Positions 35,748 through 44,742 of a stretch of 64,000 nucleotides of DNA are shown here, piece after piece. Every line of letters begins with the position of its first letter. The stretch's first letter is position 1. The stretch spans positions 18,643-82,642 of the forward strand of contig JBCCEJ010000015.1 of the NCBI GenBank assembly GCA_039030335.1. Direction: 5' to 3'. The stretch comes from JBCCEJ01 sp039030335. Its GTDB lineage: Bacteria; Pseudomonadota; Gammaproteobacteria; HK1. Under the pieces are notes generated by a model. That model worked only from the letters and a program-made list of their open reading frames with translations. It had not been told where the DNA came from and did not search any database. The translations under genes were made by a program, and so were the position numbers.

Positions 35748-35808
35748 GACTTCGCGGCGACCCTGCCTGTTGCCTTGCAATGGGTTCCAGTTGAGGAGAC
35801 TGCCCCGA

Positions 35809-36783
35809 GTGTCGAGCTTTGAAGCCAAGCGAATTCTGGTGACCGGCGGTGCTGGTTTCATCGGCTCGCATCTTTGTCGTGCGCTGCTCGGCCTCGGCCA
35901 CGAAGTGCTTTGCGTCGACAATTTCTATACCGGGCGACGGGCCAACGTGCTCGAGCTGATGCAAGACGGTAATTTTGAACTGATGCGTCACGACGTGACG
36001 TTTCCGCTATATGTGGAAGTCGACGAAATCTACAATCTCGCATGCCCCGCATCACCGGTGCACTACCAACAGCACCCGGTGCAGACGACCAAGACCAGCG
36101 TCCACGGCGCGATCAACCTGTTGGGGCTCGCCAAACGCACCGGCGCGCGCATCTTTCAGGCCTCGACCAGCGAAGTCTATGGCGACCCCGAAGAGAGCCC
36201 GCAGCGGGAGACTTACTGGGGGCGCGTCAATCCGATCGGACTGCGCGCCTGCTACGACGAAGGCAAACGGTGTGCGGAAACGTTGTTCTTCGACTATCAC
36301 CGCGAGCGCGCGCTCAGTATCAAAGTGGCCAGAATCTTCAACACCTACGGGCCTTCGATGCTGCCTGACGACGGTCGCGTAGTATCGAATTTCATCGTCC
36401 AGGCGCTGCGCAACGAACCACTCACGGTGTACGGCGACGGGCTGCAAACGCGCTCGTTCTGCTATGTCGACGACCTGGTGCAGGGGTGTATCGCGCTGAT
36501 GGAATCGCCTGTTGAGATCACCGGACCAATGAATCTCGGCAATCCACAGGAGATCTCCATGGTGGATCTCGCGCGGCTTGTTCTCGAACTGAGCGATTCG
36601 AATTCGACGCTCGAATTCGCGCCATTGCCGAGCGACGACCCGGTGCGTCGGTGCCCGGATATTGCACTCGCGCGCCGGCATCTCGAATGGCAACCGGCAG
36701 TCTCACTGAAAGCGGGTCTGATACGTACGATCGAGTGGTTCGATAACGCGTTGTCGAGTGCGCCGCGGTCGCGTGCCAATTGA
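35809..36783 (+). CDS. UDP-glucuronate decarboxylase (UDP-xylose synthase)
   Basis: A 324-residue extended short-chain dehydrogenase. NAD site VTGGAGFIGSH, catalytic Tyr and Lys in ACYDEGKR, plus YNLACPASPVHYQ, TSEVYGDP and a RIFNTYGPSM segment typical of UXS. It converts UDP-glucuronate to UDP-xylose. GTG 35809 is chosen because GAGGAG lies 10 bases upstream; an upstream TTG frame has no support. The 3' end overlaps the first ABC exporter gene by 4 bases, so xylose transfer and export may be linked. Confidence 0.85.
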   Translation: MSSFEAKRILVTGGAGFIGSHLCRALLGLGHEVLCVDNFYTGRRANVLELMQDGNFELMRHDVTFPLYVEVDEIYNLACPASPVHYQQHPVQTTKTSVHGAINLLGLAKRTGARIFQASTSEVYGDPEESPQRETYWGRVNPIGLRACYDEGKRCAETLFFDYHRERALSIKVARIFNTYGPSMLPDDGRVVSNFIVQALRNEPLTVYGDGLQTRSFCYVDDLVQGCIALMESPVEITGPMNLGNPQEISMVDLARLVLELSDSNSTLEFAPLPSDDPVRRCPDIALARRHLEWQPAVSLKAGLIRTIEWFDNALSSAPRSRAN

Positions 36784-38615
36784 GTGAGCCCATACCCCCG
36801 CTGATCCCCTGGCCGGACGGCGATGAGCGCGCCGCGGTCGGATTCGATGGCCGTACTCTGTTGCGCATTACGCGCATGGCGTTCGTGTACCGATGGCGCA
36901 TGGCGGTCGCCATCGGTGCGACGGTGTTGGCGGGTGTTGCGCAAATCCTGATACCACTGCTGATCGGTGCGAGTGTCGATCGGATTCACGCGGTTCTGCA
37001 GGCTGGCCTGACCGATACCAGGCGCGGGGAAAGCGACCTCGTGGTGATCGCGGCAGGGTTGTTCCTCGTTGCCGCCTTTCGCGGCACCGTCACGATGCTG
37101 CAGAGCTACCAGGGAGAAGTGGTTGGCCACAAGATGGCCAATGAGCTACGGCTCGCCTACTACGCACGGCTGCAGAGCCTGTCGTTCACGTATCACGATA
37201 CCGCGCACACCGGCGAGTTGATGACGCGTGGCATTCTCGATATCGAAGGCACGCGCATGTGGGTGCATACCGGCATCCTGCGGCTGTTCCTTCTGGTCGT
37301 ACTGCTCGGCGGCGGCGCACTCATCCTGGCGCGTATCGATGGGCCGCTCACCTGGGTGGCGCTCGCATTCGTACCGTTCGTCGCCATTGGTGCCAGCCTG
37401 ACCCGACTCAAGCTACGCAGTCTCTGGTACCAGCTTCAGCGCGAGCTCGGAATTCTGACCCGGATCATGGAGGAGAATCTGGGGGCGCTGCGTCTCGTTC
37501 GCGCCTATGCCGCCGAAGCGTTCGAGCTAGCCCGGTTCGACCACGTGTCAGCACGGGCGCGTGCCATCACGCACCGGCGCATAGCGTTCTTCGTCGGCAG
37601 TACAACCGGCATGACGCTCGCGTTCTTCCTGTCGATGGGGCTCGTGCTTTGGATCGGTGGTGAGCGGGTAATCGAAGGTCGCCTGACAGTTGGTGAACTG
37701 GCGACCTTCCTGACGTTCATGGCGATTTTGCAGCAGCCTGTCCGGCAGATTTCGTGGATGGTCAACTCGATCGCCCGCGCGTCGACCTGCGGCGCGCGGC
37801 TGTTCGAGATCCTGGATATGGAGCCGGCGATTGCAGACGCCCCGTCGGCCGTGGATATACCTGATCCCGGTGACGGTATTCTGCGCTTCGAGAACGTTTC
37901 CTTCGGCTATGAAACCGAGGGACGTAAAGTGCCGCTACTAAAGAACGTTTCGCTCGAGGTTGGCCCTGGAGAAGTGCTCGGAATCGTCGGTCCGCCGGGG
38001 TCTGGAAAGTCGACGCTCGCACACCTGATTTCACGCTTCTACGATCCGGACGCCGGGCGCGTGACACTTTGCGGCGTAGACTTGCGTGACCTCAAGCTCG
38101 CAGCGCTGAGGCGCGCGGTGGCGAGCGTTCAGCAGGACGCGTATTTGTTTACCGCGCCGCTAGACAGCAACATCGCCTACGCCGAACCGTGGTTCGACGA
38201 CGACGCGCTCCGGTCGGCGGCACAGACCGCGCAGTTGCACGACCATATCCGCACTTTGCCGCGCGGCTACCGAACGTTGGTCGGCGAGCGCGGCGTGTCG
38301 CTGTCGGGCGGACAGCGCCAGCGCCTTGCGATCGCCCGCGCCGTACTGCCGGAGAGCCGGGTGCGGGTGTTGGATGACGCGATGGCAGCGGTCGACGCGG
38401 GCACCGAACAGGCGATCCTGAAGGCGCTCGCGCAGACCGCGGCGCAACCGGCTACCGTCATCATCGCCCACCGACTCTCGACGCTTCGGGGCGCGGATCA
38501 GATCGTGTTTCTGTTGGACGGCGAAGTCGCCGAGCACGGGACCCACGATGAACTGCTGGCGCTGGATGGCCGTTACGCGGCGCTGTACCGCCTGCAGACG
38601 ATGGCGACCGCATGA
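36780..38615 (+). CDS. ABC exporter half-transporter, NBD with degenerate Walker B
   Basis: A 611-residue fusion of a six-helix membrane domain (about 35-330) and an ATPase domain. Walker A GPPGSGKST starts at 405 and the signature LSGGQ is at 508-512. The Walker B ends LDD (531-533), so the catalytic Glu is Asp. In heterodimeric exporters this marks the subunit that carries the degenerate site. A TTG start overlaps the decarboxylase stop, and the gene overlaps the next ABC gene as ATGA. The cargo is not known. Confidence 0.88.
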   Translation: MSEPIPPLIPWPDGDERAAVGFDGRTLLRITRMAFVYRWRMAVAIGATVLAGVAQILIPLLIGASVDRIHAVLQAGLTDTRRGESDLVVIAAGLFLVAAFRGTVTMLQSYQGEVVGHKMANELRLAYYARLQSLSFTYHDTAHTGELMTRGILDIEGTRMWVHTGILRLFLLVVLLGGGALILARIDGPLTWVALAFVPFVAIGASLTRLKLRSLWYQLQRELGILTRIMEENLGALRLVRAYAAEAFELARFDHVSARARAITHRRIAFFVGSTTGMTLAFFLSMGLVLWIGGERVIEGRLTVGELATFLTFMAILQQPVRQISWMVNSIARASTCGARLFEILDMEPAIADAPSAVDIPDPGDGILRFENVSFGYETEGRKVPLLKNVSLEVGPGEVLGIVGPPGSGKSTLAHLISRFYDPDAGRVTLCGVDLRDLKLAALRRAVASVQQDAYLFTAPLDSNIAYAEPWFDDDALRSAAQTAQLHDHIRTLPRGYRTLVGERGVSLSGGQRQRLAIARAVLPESRVRVLDDAMAAVDAGTEQAILKALAQTAAQPATVIIAHRLSTLRGADQIVFLLDGEVAEHGTHDELLALDGRYAALYRLQTMATA

Positions 38616-40555
38616 ACGAAGTGGTTTCAGAGACAACCTCGCCCGACGCAACCGCCTACCGGCGCGCGCGCCGACGCCCGCTCGCCCTGGTCGGCTCACA
38701 GGATCAGGTCGAGGAGGAACTGTTCGGCGCGGTTTTCGACGGCGTGGTGCTGCGCCGCTTCTGGGCCTTCGTGAGACCGTACCGACGCGCGCTTTGGATC
38801 GGCATCGCGGGCGTGCTCGTGTTCACGGCGACTCAGATCGCAATGCCATTACTGATTCGCTACGCCATCGATCGTGCCATCGCTGCCGGAGCGGATGGCC
38901 TCGCGCTGCTGCAGACACTGGCGATTGGCTTCATGGCTGTAGTGCTCGTCAATTTTCTCTCGAATCTGGCTCAGGAACTGGCAGTGGGACGCGTTGCCGG
39001 CCATCTGCTGTTCGACCTGCGACGTGCGATGTATGCCCACCTGCAGCGAGTGTCGCTGGGTTTCATGGACAAGACCGAGGTCGGGCGACTGATGTCGCGT
39101 CTTCAAGGTGACGTGAACTCGCTGCAGGAGTTTCTCGAGACTTCGATTTTCGCCGTTGGCGATCTGGTGCTGCTGGTCGGCATCTGTGGCGTGCTGCTGT
39201 GGTTGGACCCGCGGCTCGGTGGCCTGACGCTGGTGGTCGTTCCGCTGCTGCTGGTGGTCAGAGTGCTGTGGTTGCCCCGCGCACGCCGCGCTTTTCTCAA
39301 GGCCCGCGAGACCAGTTCCGCGGTCAACGGCGCGCTGGAGGAGAACGTCCACGGTATCCGGGCGATTCAGGCGATGGCGCGCGAGCCGCTGAACTTCGAG
39401 CTGTTCACAAGCAAGGCCAACGACAACCTCCGCGCCCACATGCGCGCGTCACGCTTCGGGAACGCGATGGTGCCAGTGGTCGAGGCACTGACCGGGTTTG
39501 CGATGCTGGTGGTCGTCATGGTCGGCGGCGGCATGGTCCTGGACGGCGATCTGGAACTCGGTGTCATGGTCGCTTTCCTTTTCTACGTACAGCGTTTCTT
39601 CGACCCCATCCGCTCGCTGACCGTGCACTACAGCATGATGCAGCGGGCGATGGCGTCCGGCCAGCGCATCTTCGAGGTCCTCGACGTCCCGGTTACCGTG
39701 TATGACAGCGCGACGGCGAAAGAACTGCGTCCGGTCACGCCCGCCATCGCTTTCGAACGGGTCACGTTCGGCTATGACGCCTCGCAGCCGGTGCTGCATG
39801 ACGTCAGCTTTACGGTAGCGCCAGGCCAGACCGTCGCGCTGGTCGGACCTACCGGCTCCGGCAAGACCAGCATCACGGCGCTGTTGCACCGGTTTTATGA
39901 CCCCCAAACCGGATGCGTTCGCATAGATGGCGACGATGTGCGAGACCTGACACTGAAGTCACTCGGCTCACACGTCGGTATGGTGCTGCAGGAACCGCTG
40001 CTATTCAGCGGTACCATCGCTGAGAATATCCGTTACCGCCAGACTGGCATAACGGATGAAGAGGTCATGGAAGCCGCGCGCGCGGTCGGTGCTCACGACT
40101 TCATCATGAAGCTTCCCGAGGGCTACGCGACGCGGTTGGTGCAAAGAGGGGCCAATCTGTCGCAAGGGCAACGCCAGCTGTTGTCATTTGCGCGGGCCCT
40201 CGCCGCCGATACCCGCATCCTGGTTCTGGATGAGGCGACCGCCAATGTGGACAGCGAGACCGAACGTCAGATCCAGGAGGCATTGAAGCGATTACTCGAC
40301 GGGCGCACCGCGATCGTCATCGCGCACCGGCTTGCCACGATCCGCGGTGCGGACCGCATCCTGGTGCTCCGCCAGGGCCGGCTGATAGAGCAGGGCGCAC
40401 ATGATGAACTGGTGCGCGAAGATGGCCTCTACGCGCGCCTCTACAGGCTCAATCACGGCTCATTCGATGACTTGGAAGCGGCTGATGACGAGGCCCGCGG
40501 GGGGCACTCCCCTCAGCCGCCCGATGCCGCCTCCGGAACAGTCATCAGCACGTAA
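38612..40555 (+). CDS. ABC exporter half-transporter, canonical NBD
   Basis: A 647-residue partner of the preceding gene. Six-helix membrane domain at about 50-345. The ATPase domain has GPTGSGKTS, a Q-loop near VLQEPLLFSG, signature NLSQGQRQL and a complete Walker B LVLDEATANVD. It therefore supplies the catalytic Glu of the active site. The modified LSQGQ signature faces the degenerate half in the dimer. A hydrophilic tail of some 30 residues follows the NBD. The two genes together should form a heterodimeric exporter in the inner membrane. Confidence 0.9.
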   Translation: MNEVVSETTSPDATAYRRARRRPLALVGSQDQVEEELFGAVFDGVVLRRFWAFVRPYRRALWIGIAGVLVFTATQIAMPLLIRYAIDRAIAAGADGLALLQTLAIGFMAVVLVNFLSNLAQELAVGRVAGHLLFDLRRAMYAHLQRVSLGFMDKTEVGRLMSRLQGDVNSLQEFLETSIFAVGDLVLLVGICGVLLWLDPRLGGLTLVVVPLLLVVRVLWLPRARRAFLKARETSSAVNGALEENVHGIRAIQAMAREPLNFELFTSKANDNLRAHMRASRFGNAMVPVVEALTGFAMLVVVMVGGGMVLDGDLELGVMVAFLFYVQRFFDPIRSLTVHYSMMQRAMASGQRIFEVLDVPVTVYDSATAKELRPVTPAIAFERVTFGYDASQPVLHDVSFTVAPGQTVALVGPTGSGKTSITALLHRFYDPQTGCVRIDGDDVRDLTLKSLGSHVGMVLQEPLLFSGTIAENIRYRQTGITDEEVMEAARAVGAHDFIMKLPEGYATRLVQRGANLSQGQRQLLSFARALAADTRILVLDEATANVDSETERQIQEALKRLLDGRTAIVIAHRLATIRGADRILVLRQGRLIEQGAHDELVREDGLYARLYRLNHGSFDDLEAADDEARGGHSPQPPDAASGTVIST

Positions 40556-40819
40556 TGCCGCGCGCCCGGCCCGGACGACCTGCCGGCATTGGGTATACTC
40601 GCTGACAGCATGAGTTTGTGGGGATGAAGCACGGGCGCTGCGGTCAATGATCGTGCGACGCTGGCCGCAGAACTGAATTTCAACTGCGTTATACCTTCTG
40701 CGACTCCATACACACCGGCTCCGATGGTGCCGCTCGCCCTGATGCCGTGGCGCCGGCTTCGGGGTTTGCTCCGACCGCGATAGCATCGCTGGCGCCAACC
40801 GTTGAGGAGGAACCCGCTG

Positions 40820-42274
40820 GTGTCGTTCGAACCGCAAAACACAATCTTCATTCTCTCTGACGAGCATGCGCGCGAATTTACCGGCTGCTACGGCCATTCG
40901 ATGGTCAAGACGCCGAACATGGACCGCATGGCAGAGCGCGGCACCCGTTTCACGAACGCGTACACGAACTGTCCGATCTGCGTGCCCGCCCGCGCATCGC
41001 TCGCGACTGGTCGCTACGTGCACGACCTGCGGCTCTGGGACAACGCGCACCCGTACACCGGAGAACCGAGCGGCTGGGGGCAGCGCCTGATCGATCGCGG
41101 GCATCACGTGACCGCGATCGGCAAGCTGCACTACCGCAGTGAAGATGACGCAACGGGCTGGAGTGAGGAAATCGACACGCTGCACGTGATCAACGGCATC
41201 GGCGATGTCGCGGGCTCGGTGCGCACCGAAATGCGCGAGCGTAAGACGGCGCGCTACATGGCGGATAACGCCGGGCGCGGCATGTCGTCTTACGCCCGTT
41301 ATGACGGGTCTACCGCAGAGCGTGCCGTGCGGTGGCTGAGCGAGGAAGCGCCACGCCATCAGGGTCGGCCATGGATGCTGTATCTCGGCTTCGTGTTGCC
41401 GCATTTCCCGCTGGTTGCACCACCGGAGTTCTTCGATATGTATCCAGACCCGCCGCCGCCGCGCCTCTACGGGCCGGAGGAGCGCACCACGCATCCGGTA
41501 TTACGGGAAATGGCACGGGTACAGGCGCACGACAAGTTCTTCGACGCAGAGAAGCTGCGAACGGCACGCCAAGCCTACTTCGGCATGGTGACGTATCTGG
41601 ACCATTGCATAGGGCAGGTTCTGGACGCGCTGGAGGCGTCATCACTGGCCGATTCGACCCGGGTCATCTACACGACCGACCACGGGGACAACCTCGGCAA
41701 CCGGGGCCTTTGGGGTAAATCGAACATGCATGAGGAGTCGGTGGCATTGCCGATGATCATGACCGGAGCGGGGGTGCCAGAAGGTGAGACCGTCGATACG
41801 CCGGTGTCACTCGTGGACCTGTATCAAACCCTGCTTCAGAGCGCCGGCGTCGAACTGAACGACGTGGAACGTGACGAATTGCCGGGCCACTCGCTGCTCG
41901 AGATCGCGAACGGCGAACGCCCGGACCGTACCATACTGAGTGAGTACCACGCCTCCAGCTCACCGACCGGTTTCTTCATGATTCGAAACGGCGACTACAA
42001 ATATGTGTACTACGCCGACGGTCCGCCGCAGCTATTCAACCTCGCCGACGATCCGAACGAGATCGCGGATCTGGCGGCCGAACCTGCGTTCGCGTCGGTG
42101 CTGGCGGAGTGCGAGGCGAAGCTCCGTTCAATACTCGATCCGGATCGCGTGAGCCGGCAGGCATTTGATGACCAGCGTGCTCTGATCGAACGCCATGGCG
42201 GACTGGAGCAGGTATTGGGCGGCAGTGACCTGGGTTACACACCGGTTCCAGGCGAGGCACCCCAGTACGGCTGA
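40820..42274 (+). CDS. Sulfatase (formylglycine-dependent, type I)
   Basis: A 484-residue alkaline-phosphatase-fold enzyme. The modification site is CVPAR (C54-R58 from this start), followed by ASLATGR; the Cys is oxidised to formylglycine. Metal ligands are in LSDEH near the N-terminus and TTDHGDNLG. Cytoplasmic by appearance (no signal peptide), like choline-sulfatase and phosphonate monoester hydrolase relatives. GTG 40820 is favoured by GAGGAGG 9 bases upstream; TTG 40802 overlaps that site. No sulfatase-modifying enzyme gene is in the window. Confidence 0.88.
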   Translation: MSFEPQNTIFILSDEHAREFTGCYGHSMVKTPNMDRMAERGTRFTNAYTNCPICVPARASLATGRYVHDLRLWDNAHPYTGEPSGWGQRLIDRGHHVTAIGKLHYRSEDDATGWSEEIDTLHVINGIGDVAGSVRTEMRERKTARYMADNAGRGMSSYARYDGSTAERAVRWLSEEAPRHQGRPWMLYLGFVLPHFPLVAPPEFFDMYPDPPPPRLYGPEERTTHPVLREMARVQAHDKFFDAEKLRTARQAYFGMVTYLDHCIGQVLDALEASSLADSTRVIYTTDHGDNLGNRGLWGKSNMHEESVALPMIMTGAGVPEGETVDTPVSLVDLYQTLLQSAGVELNDVERDELPGHSLLEIANGERPDRTILSEYHASSSPTGFFMIRNGDYKYVYYADGPPQLFNLADDPNEIADLAAEPAFASVLAECEAKLRSILDPDRVSRQAFDDQRALIERHGGLEQVLGGSDLGYTPVPGEAPQYG

Positions 42275-42307
42275 CTGTCGCTGGCGAGGGCTCGACGCCG
42301 CTGCCGC

Positions 42308-43132
42308 TCAGAGCTGGATTTCACCGGCGAGTTGGATGAGGGCTTCGATGGCAGTGGCGTTGGTCACAAGCCCTGCGCCGGGCATGCCGCGCGGCATCTC
42401 CAGCGTGACGGTTGGAATGCCGCGGTCGCGCCCGGCGAAGGTGCCGAGTGAACCGGGCGTCGGCTGCGGCCATTCGCCCGTTGACTTGTATCCGTTCAGC
42501 TCGGACATTCGGGCGGCGAGCTTGCGGGCGGGGCCATCGTAGTTATTGACGCCGCCGCAGCGCCGGCACGAATGCAGCGCGACGATCGCTGCGATCGGTT
42601 CGCTCGTTAGCAGACGATGCACAATGCGCGCCTCTGGTTCCGACAGGGGTGCCGGGCCACCGTGAGTGGCCGATTGGCGTTCGCTGGCACGCCAACCGGC
42701 CGGGAAGTTTCGATTCAGGTCGACGCGCCGTGCGCTCTTGCGAGTCTTCCGATGCCATCCGTCAGGATTGAGACGCATGATCAGGATGACGTGCCGGGCC
42801 CCGAGCCGTTCGGGCTGGTGTTGCCAGCGGCGGTTCAAGACGTCCGGAAGGTGACCCGACTCGCGTTCATCGCCGTGGATGGCGCCGATGACGAGAATCG
42901 CCGGGCCGGCGCCGGCGTTCCACCGCCTTGCAACGATCGCTGCCCCCTCGGCACTAGAACCGAGTACATCATCGACGGGGCCGGCCACGTCTAGTGAGGG
43001 CTCCGTGCCATCGGCGGACGCGCGCGTGTGCACCGAGCCGCCCAATGAGAGCCCGATTACCCACGCCCACAGCCAGACCCGAGGGCTCGTACGGCGAGCG
43101 GCTGGCTTGCGCGCGCTCGAGGCATCCCGCAT
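42308..43132 (-). CDS. M14-family zinc carboxypeptidase (murein peptide amidase-like), exported
   Basis: About 274 residues from ATG 43132 (ATG 43147 is an alternative). A hydrophobic segment near the N-terminus (WLWAWVIGLSLGG) acts as signal or anchor. Zinc ligands are HGDE and ALHS; the substrate-binding segment is LNPDGWHRKTRKSARRVDLNRNFP and the catalytic Glu is in VTLEMP. This pattern resembles MpaA and related peptidases that trim peptidoglycan peptides. It directly follows a caspase-fold gene (within 8 bases or overlapping, depending on start). Confidence 0.8.
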   Translation of the reverse strand: MRDASSARKPAARRTSPRVWLWAWVIGLSLGGSVHTRASADGTEPSLDVAGPVDDVLGSSAEGAAIVARRWNAGAGPAILVIGAIHGDERESGHLPDVLNRRWQHQPERLGARHVILIMRLNPDGWHRKTRKSARRVDLNRNFPAGWRASERQSATHGGPAPLSEPEARIVHRLLTSEPIAAIVALHSCRRCGGVNNYDGPARKLAARMSELNGYKSTGEWPQPTPGSLGTFAGRDRGIPTVTLEMPRGMPGAGLVTNATAIEALIQLAGEIQL

Positions 43133-43140
43133 CGGCTTCG

Positions 43141-44541
43141 TCAGCACCGGGTGTCGCAGCGTTTGAACTCGCGTTGCTCCTCTGAGCGAATGCGCCAGCC
43201 GGCGGTGGTTCTGGTGAGCAGCAGTGTTTTCGGGCCGATATCGCAGTAGCTGTTACTCATGTAGCGCTGCTCGAAGCGCACCACGGCAGCATCGCCGGTC
43301 ACCTCCACATCGAGGTCACCGAGGGCAACGCGGATACACTGAGCTCGTTGCCCCTTTCTGCGCTTGTCGGCGAGCCAGGCTGCACGGTCCATCCCCCGGC
43401 CTTTGAATCTCGCATCGTAGAAACGGCCGTAGGCATCGATCGAAGTGGTGTTGTCTTCCCACGCACGCGCCCAACGCCCGATCAGTTGCCTCACCGCGTC
43501 GGTCGCGGCCGACGCCTTGACGACCCGGTCAGCGCTGCCTTTTGGCGCCGCGGCCGGCTGCTGGCTGGCGGCTTCGAGCTTGACCTTTGCCAGCCGCACA
43601 AACCGCCCGCTCGGGTATTGCTCGAGATATTCCTGGTACATGGCTGGGTTACCGGAGTCGACCACGGTTTCCCAGAACATGAGCTCGATCGCCGTTTCCT
43701 CTGAAATTCCGGCGCGCGCGGGGCCAGTGGAGCCGGCGCTCGCGACGGCGCTGGTGGCTGTCCCGCTGGCCGGAGCGTCAGTGTTGAAATAGAAATCGCC
43801 GGTCAGTGATGACGATTCCCATGGGATTTGTTTGCGGCGCGTTACTTTGGAGACTTCCTTGCGTACCTCCTTGAACACCCGCTCGGCGCTCAGGCCCGGG
43901 CGGTCGAGCGCACGGAGCAGAGCGGCAGTGTAAACACCGTTGTTCCCGTCGCCGTCGGCCGCGACCGAGCCCGGCGCCGTGGCGTATGAAATGAGCGTGC
44001 CAGCGGCAGCATCGACTGCTGCGAGTCCGCGGCTGCCGCCACGCATACTGCGCTCGAAGGGATTGTTGCGGCACGCGTCGAGCAGGATGAAGTTGATGCG
44101 GCTTTGCGCGTACTCCATCGCCTCGGTCACCTGGTTCAGCGGTACCGCCTGCGAGCGCACCCGCGCTTCCGATTCGATCACCGCGTCCACCGGAATCAGA
44201 TAGTTCTGCCCTCGCACCTGGATGCCGTGCCCGGCGTAGTAGAACAGACCGGTCTTGCCCGAGCTCAGCTGCTCTTCGAAGTCGGCCACTGCGTTCGACA
44301 TCTGATCGCGCGTGGCGTTTTCGAGTTTGGTCACTTTGAAACCCAGTGCCCGCAGGCGGGCCTCCATCGCGCGCGCGTCGTTCACGGGATTGCGAAGTGG
44401 CGAATCGATGTAGGCGGCATTGCCGATAACGAGCGCAACTCGATTTGATGCGTTGGCTATCGCGCTGAAGGCGACGAGATACAGCATCATGCCGTAGCAA
44501 AGTGCGTGGCGGGGTCGGGCACGGCGCTTGCGGGTCGTCAT
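43141..44541 (-). CDS. Exported caspase-fold (C14) protein with C-terminal NTF2-like domain
   Basis: A 466-residue protein from ATG 44541. A signal peptide or anchor spans about 12-31. The caspase domain keeps the dyad H105 (FYYAGHG) and C157 (LLDACRNNPF), with the RNPVNDAR opening strand region. A Pro/Ala linker leads to a C-terminal domain with RWARAWEDNTTSIDAYGRFYD and VVRFEQRYMSN, typical of NTF2-like/Cds6 modules. The likely role is periplasmic proteolysis or signalling. The gene is paired with an M14 peptidase on the same strand. Confidence 0.85.
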   Translation of the reverse strand: MTTRKRRARPRHALCYGMMLYLVAFSAIANASNRVALVIGNAAYIDSPLRNPVNDARAMEARLRALGFKVTKLENATRDQMSNAVADFEEQLSSGKTGLFYYAGHGIQVRGQNYLIPVDAVIESEARVRSQAVPLNQVTEAMEYAQSRINFILLDACRNNPFERSMRGGSRGLAAVDAAAGTLISYATAPGSVAADGDGNNGVYTAALLRALDRPGLSAERVFKEVRKEVSKVTRRKQIPWESSSLTGDFYFNTDAPASGTATSAVASAGSTGPARAGISEETAIELMFWETVVDSGNPAMYQEYLEQYPSGRFVRLAKVKLEAASQQPAAAPKGSADRVVKASAATDAVRQLIGRWARAWEDNTTSIDAYGRFYDARFKGRGMDRAAWLADKRRKGQRAQCIRVALGDLDVEVTGDAAVVRFEQRYMSNSYCDIGPKTLLLTRTTAGWRIRSEEQREFKRCDTRC

Positions 44542-44742
44542 GTTGCGGTTCCTCAGTTCGCCTTGTGGGCCGGCAGCCTCAGACGGGTCCAACATTGCGG
44601 GGCCCGAGCAAATGGACCCGACGCGATACCTGCGCAGGGTAGCGGCTTGCGCCGGCCAATATCTGTTGATGTATATCGATTGGGCAAACCGGCTGGCGGG
44701 GATGCGCTCGAGCCCTTCTTCGCCTTCTCGCGGGCCTTCTCG

